Assembly (NCBI GenBank): GCA_017745295.1
Contig: JAGHZR010000001.1
Location: 62,001-126,000, forward strand
From: Novosphingobium sp.
Lineage (GTDB): Bacteria > Pseudomonadota > Alphaproteobacteria > Sphingomonadales > Sphingomonadaceae
Direction of reading: 5' to 3'
DNA: 64,000 nucleotides
The first letter of the stretch is position 1. Each line of letters begins with the position of its first letter. The translations under genes and the position numbers were made by a program. The notes below the pieces were generated by a model. That model did no database searches. It was not told where the DNA came from and saw only the letters and a program-made list of their open reading frames with translations. This document shows, piece after piece, positions 53,088-61,801 of this stretch.

Positions 53088-54073
53088 GCGGACTGGAAAA
53101 CGCCGACTGGCCGCTGTTCGGCTGGATCGACGACATCCGCCACCCCCTGGCGCGCGCGCGGCAAGACGGTCGCCCGGCCGCGCTCGCCACGCTCTACCGC
53201 GTCGAAGGCAGCGCGCCGCGCGGTCCCGGCGCGCAGATGCTGTTCGTCGCGCCCGACGATAAGGCCGACATCGGTGCCAGCGGCTATTTCTCCGGAGACT
53301 GTATCGAAGGCGACGTGGCCGGCCATGCCATGCAGGTCCTCGCCGACGGGCTCCCGCGCCGCCTCCACTACGGCAACGGCAGTCCATGGATCGACATCCG
53401 CCTGCGCTGCGGCGGCGCCCTGCATGTCCTGGTCGAGCGGATCGCTGCCGACAGCGCAGCGGCGGCCGAACTGCTGCGTCACGGCGCGGCCCGCCGCGCC
53501 TGCCGCTGGCACAGCGACGGCACCGCACAGCACGTCACTGCCGACGATGGTTCCTTGCTCGACCTCTCCGAAACGCCGTTCTCGCTCGCCCGTCGCTATG
53601 ACCCGCCCCGCCGCCTGATCGTTTCCGGCGGCGATCCGGGGGCCTTGGCAGCAGCCCGGCTTGCCGCCCTCTCGCAGTTCGAGACGATCCTGCTGCGTCC
53701 CGACGGCCCCACGGCGCCGCCGCCCTTCCCCGTCTCCCGTTACATGCGCAGCGATCCCGCGACGGCGCTGGCAGAGCTGGGAGTGGACCGCTGGACCGCC
53801 TATCTCGGCGCCACGCACGAGGATCACCACGATCTCGGCGGCTGCCTCGCCGCGCTGCGCGGCGGGGCGGGCTATGTCGGCATGATCGGCGCGAAGTCGC
53901 GCGCGGCGGCGCGGCGCGGTGCACTCGAAAATGCCGGAGCGACACCGGAAGAACTGGCGCGGCTCCATCTTTCGCCGGGCGTGGCCGGACTCGGCAAGTC
54001 GCCCTGGGAAGTCGCCACGGGGATCATCGCCGAGATCATGCAGGCGCTGAACCCGGCGCGCGAGCGGGCATGA
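53084..54073 (+). CDS. XdhC/CoxI family Mo-cofactor chaperone
   Basis: 329 residues. The N-terminal half (ALATLYRVEGSAPRGPGAQML, GYFSGDCIEGDV with a conserved Cys) and the C-terminal Rossmann-like half (GGDPGALAAARLAALSQF, GYVGMIGAKSRAAAR) match XdhC-family proteins. These insert or sulfurylate the molybdenum cofactor of xanthine-oxidase-type enzymes. Both ends overlap neighbours by four bases (TetR, MobA-like). The client enzyme is not adjacent; see the [2Fe-2S] protein at 58125. Confidence 0.88.
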   Translation: MSGLENADWPLFGWIDDIRHPLARARQDGRPAALATLYRVEGSAPRGPGAQMLFVAPDDKADIGASGYFSGDCIEGDVAGHAMQVLADGLPRRLHYGNGSPWIDIRLRCGGALHVLVERIAADSAAAAELLRHGAARRACRWHSDGTAQHVTADDGSLLDLSETPFSLARRYDPPRRLIVSGGDPGALAAARLAALSQFETILLRPDGPTAPPPFPVSRYMRSDPATALAELGVDRWTAYLGATHEDHHDLGGCLAALRGGAGYVGMIGAKSRAAARRGALENAGATPEELARLHLSPGVAGLGKSPWEVATGIIAEIMQALNPARERA

Positions 54074-54633
54074 CTTTCGCCGCGCTCGTACTGGCGGCGG
54101 GAGCCTCGCGGCGGTTCGGCGGCGACAAGCTCTCCGCCCTGCTGGATGGCGAGCCGCTGCTGTTCCACGCCGTCCGCGCCGCCCGCGCCGCGCCGGTCTC
54201 TCGCGTGCTCATGGTGGCGCGGGACGGCCTCGACTGCGGAACATGGTCGGAAAACCCGCCGGTCGAAGTGCTCCGCATCACCAGCGACGCGCTGTCGGCA
54301 TCGCTCAAGGTCGGAATCACGGCACTGCACGATGCGGAAGGCGTCTTCGTGTTCCTCGGCGACATGCCCCGCGTGCCGCATGACATGGCCGCACGCCTCG
54401 CCGCCGGGATAGGCGGCGGTAGTGCCGCACTGCCCCGCCACGACGGCAGGCCGGGACATCCGGTGCTGCTGTCCCCGCGCCTTTATCCCGAGATCGCGCG
54501 CCTCTCGGGCGACGAGGGCGCTGGGCGCCTGCTGCGCGGGCGCGGGGATGTCATCTTCGTCGAGACCAAAGATCCGGCGATCCATCTCGACATCGATCGC
54601 CCGCAGGACTTTGCCGCCCTGCGCGCGCGCTGA
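54070..54633 (+). CDS. MobA-like molybdopterin nucleotidyltransferase
   Basis: 187 residues. The N-terminal nucleotide-binding motif ALVLAAGASRRFGGDKL and the GDMPRV magnesium Asp are typical of MobA/MocA-type NTP transferases. MocA adds CMP to molybdopterin for xanthine-oxidase-family enzymes, which matches the adjacent xdhC gene better than a GMP-transferring MobA. It overlaps xdhC by ATGA. Convergent with yqgE four bases later. Confidence 0.88.
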   Translation: MTFAALVLAAGASRRFGGDKLSALLDGEPLLFHAVRAARAAPVSRVLMVARDGLDCGTWSENPPVEVLRITSDALSASLKVGITALHDAEGVFVFLGDMPRVPHDMAARLAAGIGGGSAALPRHDGRPGHPVLLSPRLYPEIARLSGDEGAGRLLRGRGDVIFVETKDPAIHLDIDRPQDFAALRAR

Positions 54634-54637
54634 CCCG

Positions 54638-55198
54638 TCAGGCGCTGCCGGTCTGGCTCGACAGCAGCGCCGGATCGATCCCCTCGGCCCGCCAGGTCGC
54701 GGTCCAGCGATCGGCGACTGCCGTGTCGAACAGGATTTCCGGATGCGGATCCGCCGCGTACCAGCCATGCTGCCGCATCTCGCCTTCGAGCTGCCCCGGC
54801 GCCCACCCCGCATAGCCCAGCGACATCAGCCAGCGCTGCGGCCCGCGCCCTTCGGCAATCGCCCGCAGCACATCCATCGACGCGGAAAGCGAACAGAGCG
54901 GATGAACCTCGACCGTGTCGCTGCCTCCCCAGTCGGGCGAATGGAGCACGAAACCGCGGCCCGGCTCGACCGGACCGCCTTCGTGGACCTCGCAGTCCGG
55001 CGCGACGCCGGGGTCGATGCCCAGTTCTTCGAGAATCTCGTGGAAGCGCACGCCCTCACGCAGCCGGCCGATGCCGATGCCCAGCGCGCCGTTCTCGTCA
55101 TGGACGCACAGGACGCTCACGCTGTGGTCGAAGCGCGGATCGAACATGCCCGGCATCGCCAGCAGGAGCCGTCCGGATAAATATTGTTTCTCGGTCAC
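54638..55198 (-). CDS. YqgE/AlgH family protein
   Basis: 186 residues from GTG 55198, which gives the family length. The sequence follows the family pattern (YLSGRLLLAMPGMFDPRFDHS, VHEGGPVEPGRGFVLHS, VSLGYAGWAPGQLEGEM). Function is poorly known. It is convergent with the MobA-like gene. The open frame upstream of 55198 enters the spacer to the FAH gene and is not counted. Confidence 0.88.
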   Translation of the reverse strand: MTEKQYLSGRLLLAMPGMFDPRFDHSVSVLCVHDENGALGIGIGRLREGVRFHEILEELGIDPGVAPDCEVHEGGPVEPGRGFVLHSPDWGGSDTVEVHPLCSLSASMDVLRAIAEGRGPQRWLMSLGYAGWAPGQLEGEMRQHGWYAADPHPEILFDTAVADRWTATWRAEGIDPALLSSQTGSA

Positions 55199-55302
55199 AT
55201 CGGCAAATGTAAGCCCTTCGCAGGGGACGGCAAGCGGGTTGCGCTTTTCCCGGCGGAGATCGCGCTTTATGGCTCCCGCCAAGCAAGGAAGGGAAATTGC
55301 GA

Positions 55303-55995
55303 GTGAGCCTGCTGTTCGAACTGCCCGAAGCCCCCGCCGTCTCCGTCCTGGGCGAAGATGCCCGCTACCCCGTGCGCCGGATTTTCTGCGTCGGGCGCAA
55401 TTACGCGGCCCATGCGCGCGAACTCGGCAATGCGGTCGACCGCGAGGCTCCGATCTGGTTCACCAAGGCCCCCGCCGCGCTCTGCCATTCGGGCGGAGCA
55501 ATCGCCTATCCGCCCGGCACGCAGGACTGCCATTACGAGATGGAACTCGTCGTCGCGCTGGGCGGCCACGGCTTCGAAGTCGCAGCGGAACAGGCGATGG
55601 ACCTCGTCTATGGCTATGCCTGCGGGCTCGACATGACCCGGCGCGACCTCCAGAACGCCGCCAAGGCCAAGGGCTATCCCTGGGACATGGGCAAGGACTT
55701 CGAGAACGGCGCCGTGATAGGCGCCATCACCCGCGCCGAGTCGTTCGGCACGCCGGGCGAGCAGCGCATCACCCTCACCCAGAACGGCGAGACCCGGCAG
55801 GACGCGCCGCTCTCCGAGATGATCTGGAGTCTGCCCGAACTGATCGCCGACCTTTCGCGCCTCTACCACCTCGCCCCCGGCGACCTGATCTATACCGGTA
55901 CGCCCGCGGGCGTTGGCCCGGTCGCGCCGGGGGACCGGCTGGAAGGCCGCGTCGAAGGTCTTGAGCCCGTCGTCCTCACGATCGATCCGGCCTGA
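55303..55995 (+). CDS. FAH-family hydrolase (FAHD1/YcgM-type)
   Basis: 230 residues from GTG 55303 (GGAAGGGA upstream); TTG 55297 is an alternative. The single-domain fumarylacetoacetate-hydrolase fold has the metal acids in YEMELVVALG and the RIFCVGRNYAAHA, KAPAALCHSG and LIYTGTPAGVGPV motifs. Proteins of this size are acylpyruvate hydrolases, fumarylpyruvate hydrolases or oxaloacetate decarboxylases, not the 420-residue fumarylacetoacetase of tyrosine breakdown. Its exact substrate is open. The TonB receptor starts two bases after its stop, so they are co-transcribed. Confidence 0.87.
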   Translation: MSLLFELPEAPAVSVLGEDARYPVRRIFCVGRNYAAHARELGNAVDREAPIWFTKAPAALCHSGGAIAYPPGTQDCHYEMELVVALGGHGFEVAAEQAMDLVYGYACGLDMTRRDLQNAAKAKGYPWDMGKDFENGAVIGAITRAESFGTPGEQRITLTQNGETRQDAPLSEMIWSLPELIADLSRLYHLAPGDLIYTGTPAGVGPVAPGDRLEGRVEGLEPVVLTIDPA

Positions 55996-55996
55996 C

Positions 55997-58012
55997 GTGA
56001 ACACGCTCCGCTACCGAGCCGCCCTGCTGGCAGGCTGTGCCGCGCTTTCTTCGGCGCCGGTTCTGGCCGAAGAGACCGCGCAGCCCGGCGCCCCGATCAT
56101 CGTGACCGGCCACGGCCTCGAATCGGGACCGGCGACCCCGGCCTACGATGTCGAGACCATCGAGCGCGACGCGGTAATCGCCAGCGCCTCGGGCCGGATC
56201 GAGGACGTGCTGAATTCGGTGGCGGGCTTTTCCCAGTTCCGCCGCTCGGACAGCCGCTCGGCCAATCCTTCCTCGCAGGGTGCGACCTTGCGCGCGCTGG
56301 GCGGCAATGCGTCGAGCCGGACGCTGGTCCTGCTCGACGGGGTGCCGGTGGCGAACCCGTTCTTCGGCTATATCCCCTACAGCGCCATCGCGCCGGAGCG
56401 GCTTTCGTCGATCCGGGTGACGCGCGGCGGCGGTTCGGGCGCCTTCGGCTCGGGCGCGGTGGCGGGGACCATCGAGATGACCAGCGCCGGGCCGGACCAG
56501 ATCGGCGCCCTGCAAGGCAGTGCCCTCGTCAACGATCGCGGCGAGACCCAGACCTCGGCCACCATCGCGCCGAAGCTGGGCGCCGGCTTCCTCGTCGCGA
56601 GCGTGCAGTGGGACAGGGGCGAAGGCTTCTGGACCACGCCCAGGGACCAGCGCGTTCCCGCCTCCGCGCGCGCCGCCTACGACAGCTGGTCCGCCTCGCT
56701 GCGCGCCGTCGCGCCGCTGAGCGGGGACGTGGAACTCCAGGCCTCCGTGCTCGCCTATGGCGACCAGCGCACTTTGCGCTTCAAGGGCGCCGATTCGACC
56801 TCGGAAGGCCAGCAGGCCTCGCTGCGACTGGTCGGACGGGGCGACTGGCAGTTCGACGTGCTCGGCTATGTGCAGGCGCAGGACTTCTCGAACATCGTGA
56901 TCAGTTCGAGCACTTTCAAAAAGACGCTGGACCAGCACCGCACCCCGACCACCGCGATCGGCGGCAAGGCCGAACTGCGCCCGCCGGTGGGCGAGAGCCA
57001 TGTCCTGCGCATCGGCACCGACTTGCGTCTGAGTGACGGGCGCCTGCTGGAACTGCCTTACAATACCAGCGGCGCCTTTACCGCCGTGCGCCGCGCAGGC
57101 GGCAACCAGTCCGACCTCGGCTTCTATGCCGAAGACGACTGGACTCTGGGCAATCTCGTGCTCACCGCCGGTGGCCGCGCGGACCGCTGGACCATCCGTA
57201 ACGGCTTCTACCGCTCGGTCAGCCCGGCAGGCGCCGTCACGCAGGACGATGCCTATGCAAACCGCTCGGGCTGGATGGGCAACGGCCGCGCCGGTCTGGT
57301 CTGGCACGCCGGCAAGGCCGTGAGCCTGCGCGCCGCCGCCTACACCGGCATGCGCCTGCCGACGCTCAACGAACTCTACCGCCCCTTTGTGGTCTTCCCG
57401 ATCACCACCGAGGCCAACCCGAACCTCAAGCCCGAACGCCTGCGCGGCTACGAGGCGGGGATCGACCTCCACCCGCTGCAAGCCCTGACCCTCTCGCTCA
57501 CCGCCTTCGACAACGAGGTGAAGGATGCAGTGGCCAACGTGACGCTGAACCGCACGACGCGCGAGCGGCAGAACGTCAACGCGGTCCATGCGCGCGGGCT
57601 GGAAGCCGCCGCCGCACTCGACCTCGGCATAGTCCGCTTCGACGGCTCGCTGGCCTGGACCGACGCCAAGGTCCGCGCGGACGATCCCGATCTTGACGGC
57701 ATGCGCCCCTCGCAGACGCCGAAGTTCGCCGCCAGCGCCACGCTCGCCTGGCTTCCGGCGGACGGCTGGCGTTTCGCGGCGACGCTGCGCCATGTCGGCG
57801 CCCAGTACGAGGACGATCTCCAGACTTACGTGCTCCCCGCCGCGACGACGCTCGACGGTTATGTGCAGGTTCCGGTAACCGATGCGTTCTCGCTCGTCCT
57901 GCGCGCCGAGAACCTGACCGACGAGACCATCGTCACCCGCAACCAGAACGGTTCGATCGACCTCGGCACCCCGCGCACCTTCTGGGCGGGCCTGCGCGTA
58001 GCGCTTCGCTGA
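55997..58012 (+). CDS. TonB-dependent outer membrane receptor
   Basis: 671 residues from GTG 55997. A signal peptide (about 1-25, ending VLAEE) precedes a plug domain (IEDVLNSVAGFSQF, TLVLLDGVPVANPFFG, RLSSIRVTRGGGSGAFGSGAVAGTIEM) and a 22-strand-type barrel with the conserved EANPNLKPERLRGYEAG block and a terminal aromatic-poor strand (FWAGLRVALR). The usual TonB box is not obvious. The substrate (siderophore, cobalamin or organic compound) is unknown. It is coupled to the FAH-family gene. Confidence 0.93.
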   Translation: MNTLRYRAALLAGCAALSSAPVLAEETAQPGAPIIVTGHGLESGPATPAYDVETIERDAVIASASGRIEDVLNSVAGFSQFRRSDSRSANPSSQGATLRALGGNASSRTLVLLDGVPVANPFFGYIPYSAIAPERLSSIRVTRGGGSGAFGSGAVAGTIEMTSAGPDQIGALQGSALVNDRGETQTSATIAPKLGAGFLVASVQWDRGEGFWTTPRDQRVPASARAAYDSWSASLRAVAPLSGDVELQASVLAYGDQRTLRFKGADSTSEGQQASLRLVGRGDWQFDVLGYVQAQDFSNIVISSSTFKKTLDQHRTPTTAIGGKAELRPPVGESHVLRIGTDLRLSDGRLLELPYNTSGAFTAVRRAGGNQSDLGFYAEDDWTLGNLVLTAGGRADRWTIRNGFYRSVSPAGAVTQDDAYANRSGWMGNGRAGLVWHAGKAVSLRAAAYTGMRLPTLNELYRPFVVFPITTEANPNLKPERLRGYEAGIDLHPLQALTLSLTAFDNEVKDAVANVTLNRTTRERQNVNAVHARGLEAAAALDLGIVRFDGSLAWTDAKVRADDPDLDGMRPSQTPKFAASATLAWLPADGWRFAATLRHVGAQYEDDLQTYVLPAATTLDGYVQVPVTDAFSLVLRAENLTDETIVTRNQNGSIDLGTPRTFWAGLRVALR

Positions 58013-58124
58013 TGCACGGCGTTTCAGAGAACGGCGTTTCAAAGAACGACAGGCCGTGCAGGAGCACCGCCCCGTCGCAGGGCCTGCACTGGCGCGTGAG
58101 CCGCCACGCGCATAAGGAAGCGCG

Positions 58125-58697
58125 ATGCCGCGCCTGACCGTCAACGATCACCCGGTCGAAATCGCCATGGACCCGCAGGTGCCCCTGCTCTGGGCCTTGC
58201 GCGACGGCGCGAATCTCACCGGGACCAAGTACGGTTGCGGCGTGGGCGACTGCGGCGCCTGCACGGTCCTCGTCGACGGCGCCGCCCTGCGCGCCTGCCT
58301 CGTCACCCTTGGCGAGTGCGAGGGCCGCTTCGTCACCACCATCGAGGGACTTTCGGCCGACCGCTCGCATCCGATGCAGCAGGCGATGGTGGCCGAGCAG
58401 GCGATCCAGTGCGGCTTCTGCACGCCGGGCATCGTCATCGGCGGTGCGGCCCTGCTCGCCCGCAATGCCAATCCGAGCGAGGCGGATATCCGCGAGGCGA
58501 TCCCCAATCTCTGCCGCTGCGGGGTCTATCCGCGCCTGATCGCCGCCGTGCAGCGCGCCGCGAGGGTCCTGCGCCGCGAGGAAACCATCAGCGCCGCGCC
58601 CGCGCCGGGCATCGCCCCGCGCGATGCGGCGCGCAAGGTGCCCGCCCTGGCCCCTCTGAAAACGACATCACCCGAACAACAGGAGACACGCCCGTGA
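58125..58697 (+). CDS. Orphan [2Fe-2S] subunit of a xanthine-oxidase-type enzyme
   Basis: 190 residues. Two [2Fe-2S] domains are complete: plant-type CGVGDCGACTVLVDGAALRAC (positions read in two parts: CGVGDCGAC and RAC) and the helical domain with CGFCTPG and CRCG. Such subunits pair with a large molybdopterin subunit (IorB/CoxL-type), which is absent here. The C-terminal 30 residues (Ala/Pro-rich) are extra. It overlaps the ArsC-like gene by GTGA. Confidence 0.9.
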   Translation: MPRLTVNDHPVEIAMDPQVPLLWALRDGANLTGTKYGCGVGDCGACTVLVDGAALRACLVTLGECEGRFVTTIEGLSADRSHPMQQAMVAEQAIQCGFCTPGIVIGGAALLARNANPSEADIREAIPNLCRCGVYPRLIAAVQRAARVLRREETISAAPAPGIAPRDAARKVPALAPLKTTSPEQQETRP

Positions 58698-59038
58698 AGG
58701 CGACCATCTGGCACAACCCGAAATGCGGCACGTCGCGCAAGACTCTCGCGATCCTGGAGGAAACGCCGGGCGTCGAGGTCGAAGTGATCGAATACCTCAA
58801 GACCGCGCCCTCGGCCGAAAAGCTCGCCCAGCTCTATCGCGATGCCGGGATCACCCCGCAGCAAGGCCTGCGCCTGCGCGGCACCGATGCAGCCGAGCGC
58901 GGCCTGCCCGAAGCCGACGATGCCACGGTTCTGGCGGCCATGGCGGCCGAGCCGGCGCTGATCGAACGCCCCCTCGTGGAAACCGAAAAGGGCGCCAGGC
59001 TTTGTCGTCCGCAGGAAAAGGTCCACGAGATTCTGTAA
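58694..59038 (+). CDS. ArsC-family (Spx-like) thioredoxin-fold protein
   Basis: 114 residues from a GTG start inside the stop of the [2Fe-2S] gene. The N-terminal IWHNPKCGTSRKTLAIL contains the single catalytic Cys of glutaredoxin-dependent arsenate reductases. The Arg pair in GLRLRGTD and PLVETEKGARLCRP fits the ArsC fold. Many such genes, outside ars operons, have no proven arsenate role. No other ars genes are present, so arsenate reduction is uncertain. Confidence 0.85.
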   Translation: MKATIWHNPKCGTSRKTLAILEETPGVEVEVIEYLKTAPSAEKLAQLYRDAGITPQQGLRLRGTDAAERGLPEADDATVLAAMAAEPALIERPLVETEKGARLCRPQEKVHEIL

Positions 59039-59140
59039 TCCCCGCGTAACATTGGCCGACGCTCGCTTGCATTGTCGGCCCCGATCTGTCACCGAATCGC
59101 CCTTCGCCGGACGACAACAAAAGCGAGAGCTTCCTCCAGC

Positions 59141-59773
59141 ATGACCAGTACCGAGCTTGCCCGAGAGGCGCTGCCCCAGCGGCTCAAGCGGAAGATCAAA
59201 CACAGCCTTGGACCTTGGGGCGTGTTCATCGAAGGCTTCCTGCGCAATCCCGTGATGGTCGGTTCGATCGTTCCGTCCTCGCGCTTCACGATCAATCGCA
59301 TGCTTGGCCCCGTCGATTGGGCCAACTGCAAGCTCTTCGTCGAGTACGGCCCCGGCGTCGGCACGTTCTGCCGCCCGGTGCTCGACCGTCTCGGTCGCGA
59401 CGGCCAGTTGATCGTGATCGACACGAACCCGCTGTTCATCGACTATCTGCGCCGCACCATCACCGACAGCCGCTTCATCGCGGTGCTCGGCTCGGCGGCC
59501 GACGTCGAGGACATCGTGCGCGCACACGGCCATGAAAAGGCCGACTACGTGCTGTCCGGCCTGCCGTTCTCGACCCTGCCCGACGGCGTCGGCCCAGCCA
59601 TCGCTTCGGCCACCTATCGCGTCATCCGCAAGGGCGGCGCCTTCCTGGTCTATCAGTTCACGCCCAAGGCGCGCGAATTCATGGCCCGCCACTTCAAGCG
59701 GATCGACAACGGCATGGAGCCGATCAACGTCCCGCCCTGCTTCCTGTTCTGGGGCTGGAAGGACGAAGACTAA
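59141..59773 (+). CDS. Phospholipid N-methyltransferase-like protein
   Basis: 210 residues from ATG 59141. An SAM-dependent Rossmann methyltransferase: the motif I region VEYGPGVGTFCRPVL, acidic motif II VIDTNP, and a motif IV-like DYVLSGLPFSTLP are present. FIEGFLRNPVMVGSIVPSSRF matches the N-terminal membrane-binding helix of the PmtA/COG3963 group, which methylates phosphatidylethanolamine toward phosphatidylcholine in alphaproteobacteria. The activity is inferred by family. A strong terminator follows. Confidence 0.85.
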   Translation: MTSTELAREALPQRLKRKIKHSLGPWGVFIEGFLRNPVMVGSIVPSSRFTINRMLGPVDWANCKLFVEYGPGVGTFCRPVLDRLGRDGQLIVIDTNPLFIDYLRRTITDSRFIAVLGSAADVEDIVRAHGHEKADYVLSGLPFSTLPDGVGPAIASATYRVIRKGGAFLVYQFTPKAREFMARHFKRIDNGMEPINVPPCFLFWGWKDED

Positions 59774-59805
59774 GCCTGACGGCCCGTTTTCGAATTATAC
59801 CCGAT

Positions 59806-59842
59806 ACAAAAAAGGCCGGTGCTCCCCGCACCGGCCTTTTTC
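59806..59842. terminator. Bidirectional intrinsic terminator
   Basis: AAAAAAGGCCGGTGC and GCACCGGCCTTTTT are perfect arms with a four-base CCCC-type loop and an A-run and T-run on the two sides. It separates the convergent methyltransferase and membrane-protein genes. Confidence 0.9.
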
Positions 59843-59845
59843 GTT

Positions 59846-60658
59846 TCATTCGAAGGTCTGCGTCACCCGCTCCGCGCTCGGCCCGGCAAGCTGGCGATGC
59901 ACTTGCGCGATCACCGCGACGAAGTAGAGCGCCATGATCGTCGCCATGATCGATTCGACCACCGCCGCCGTAATCCGGACCGCTTCGCCCGGCGCCAGCA
60001 GCGTGACCGGCAGGGTCAGGATATTGCCGAAGATCATCAGCACCACCATGGCAAGCCCGAGCAGGGCATAGAACCCGAGCAGGCGCGCGGTATTGCCCTT
60101 GGTGAGCGTCCACGACCGCCCGAGCGCCAGAATCGGGTTGAGCGTCTTCTCCACCGCGACGACCGGCGCCGTCACCGAAAAGCGTACGAACACCGCGACC
60201 GCAAACGCCAGCGCAATCGCCAGCCCGATCACCGCGCCCACGCTCCCGCCGACGGCGCCGAGCACTCCGGCGATGACGAGGACCACCGCGCCCAACCCCA
60301 TGCCGAGCAGGATCTGCGCCACCAGATAAGGTACCAGCCCCTTCACGCCGGCGCGAATCGCCTCGCCCACGGTCGGCCGGCGCTCGCTATCGAGCAGGCA
60401 GAGCAGCGAGAGCGTGCCCAGCGCCTGAAACAGCGCGAGCGGAATCATCACCGGCAGGATCGAGCTGTAATAGGCTTTCACCGCCGTCATGACCTGCTGC
60501 TCGTTCATCCCGCTGCCCATCTCGGGCTGGGGGAAGAAGATTGCAAAGGCGAGTTGCGGCAGCAGGAAGAACACGCCCGCCAGCGCCAGCACGACCTCCC
60601 GGTTGGCGGAAACCGCTTGGGATGCCTGGGTCCAGGCCCTGTTGCTGTCGAACTTCAT
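59846..60658 (-). CDS. Multi-pass membrane protein, unknown
   Basis: 270 residues with about six transmembrane helices (near 23-42, 68-88, 110-135, 137-160, 195-225, 230-250). The loop after the first pair carries PEMGSGMNEQ. The NPILALGRSWTLTKGNTARLLGFY segment is like the membrane domain of glycerophosphodiesterase-type proteins, but no catalytic domain is attached. Not recognised further. It is transcribed divergently from lipB across about 80 bases. Confidence 0.85.
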   Translation of the reverse strand: MKFDSNRAWTQASQAVSANREVVLALAGVFFLLPQLAFAIFFPQPEMGSGMNEQQVMTAVKAYYSSILPVMIPLALFQALGTLSLLCLLDSERRPTVGEAIRAGVKGLVPYLVAQILLGMGLGAVVLVIAGVLGAVGGSVGAVIGLAIALAFAVAVFVRFSVTAPVVAVEKTLNPILALGRSWTLTKGNTARLLGFYALLGLAMVVLMIFGNILTLPVTLLAPGEAVRITAAVVESIMATIMALYFVAVIAQVHRQLAGPSAERVTQTFE

Positions 60659-60740
60659 AACTGCTCCTGATGCCGCCAGATGAGAGCCGGCCTTTCAAAG
60701 TGACTTGATAACCGCAGGGAATGACGCCACGCAACGCGGC

Positions 60741-61448
60741 ATGACTTTTCCGTCCACGCTTCCGGCCACGCTTCCCCCCACGCTTCCGGGCGATATCGAA
60801 CTGCGCGTGAGCGCCGAGCCCGTGCCCTACCGCGCCGCGCTTGAGGAAATGACCGAGCGCAACGCGCAGATCGCCGCCGGAGAGGCGCGCGAGCTGATCT
60901 GGCTGCTCGAACATCCGCCGGTCTATACCGCCGGCACCAGCGCCGATCTCACCGAACTGCTCGACCCGCGTTTCGAAGTCGTCGAGGCCGGGCGCGGCGG
61001 GCGCTATACCTACCACGGTCCCGGCCAGCGGGTGGCCTATGTCCTGCTGGACCTGAAAAAACGCGCCCGCGACGCGCGGGGCTTCGTCCACGGCCTCGAA
61101 GGCTGGGTGATCGAGACGCTGAAAGACTTCGGCGTCGAGAGCTTCCGCAGCGAAGGACGCATCGGCATCTGGACCCAGGACATCGACGGGCGCGAGGCCA
61201 AGATCGGCGCGATCGGCGTACGCATCCGCAAGTGGGTGACGATGCACGGCTTCGCGGTGAACATCCGCCCGGACCTTACCCACTTCACCGGCATCGTGCC
61301 TTGCGGGATCGAGGAATTCGGCGTCACCAGCCTCTCCCGACTGGGGAAGGAAGTTGAGTTCGCCACCTGGGACGAGGCGCTGATCGCCCGCGCGCCCGCT
61401 TTCCTCGCCGCTCTCGATCGCCCCTGTCCTCCGGAGACGCCCGCATGA
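60741..61448 (+). CDS. lipB: Octanoyl-ACP:protein N-octanoyltransferase
   Basis: 235 residues from ATG 60741. LipB transfers octanoate from ACP to lipoyl domains. Motifs are [16 protein letters not shown] (with conserved His), [21 protein letters not shown] split around the Lys, and the catalytic Cys in [15 protein letters not shown]. The first 20 residues contain a Thr/Leu/Pro repeat (three copies of ACGCTTCC-type codons). It overlaps a lipoprotein gene by ATGA. lipA is elsewhere. Confidence 0.95.
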   Translation: MTFPSTLPATLPPTLPGDIELRVSAEPVPYRAALEEMTERNAQIAAGEARELIWLLEHPPVYTAGTSADLTELLDPRFEVVEAGRGGRYTYHGPGQRVAYVLLDLKKRARDARGFVHGLEGWVIETLKDFGVESFRSEGRIGIWTQDIDGREAKIGAIGVRIRKWVTMHGFAVNIRPDLTHFTGIVPCGIEEFGVTSLSRLGKEVEFATWDEALIARAPAFLAALDRPCPPETPA

Positions 61449-61777
61449 CCTATCCCCGGAACGCCAGAATGCTGGCCCTCCTGCTGACGGCCGCCACCTG
61501 CCTCGCGCTCGGCGCCTGCAAGAAGGACGAAAGCCCGACGCAAAACGCGGCCGCCGGGGCGAAGATCCTGCCCCGCTCGGTGGGCGACGACATGCTGCCC
61601 TACGACACGGTCCGCTCGCAGTCCGCGCCCGCCGCTCCCGAGTCGGGATCCCAGAGTTCCGCCACTTCGCCGCGCGCTACCGCCAGTGAAGCCGCCGCGC
61701 CGGAAGACACTGCCGCCGATGCGGCTGCGGCCGCAGCCGCCGATGTGGAAGCCGCGGCCGCAGGGCCTGTTCAGTAA
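61445..61777 (+). CDS. Small Ala-rich lipoprotein
   Basis: 110 residues. The signal peptide ends in a lipobox (LALGAC, Cys about 25), so it is expected to be lipidated. The mature part is short, Ser/Ala-rich and low in complexity ([19 protein letters not shown]), probably disordered. It starts inside the lipB stop. Not recognised; such genes are often species-specific. Confidence 0.8.
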   Translation: MTYPRNARMLALLLTAATCLALGACKKDESPTQNAAAGAKILPRSVGDDMLPYDTVRSQSAPAAPESGSQSSATSPRATASEAAAPEDTAADAAAAAAADVEAAAAGPVQ

Positions 61778-61801
61778 GAACCGGAAACGATCAGGCGCGC
61801 A

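Noticed and set aside
55303..55995. Calling this FAH-family gene the fumarylacetoacetase of tyrosine degradation
   Set aside because: The protein is 230 residues, single-domain, and 47 kb from the phhA-hppD-maiA operon; the classical enzyme is about 420 residues.
55976..58144. Long minus-strand open frame opposite the TonB receptor
   Set aside because: It is antisense to the receptor and has no recognisable domain.
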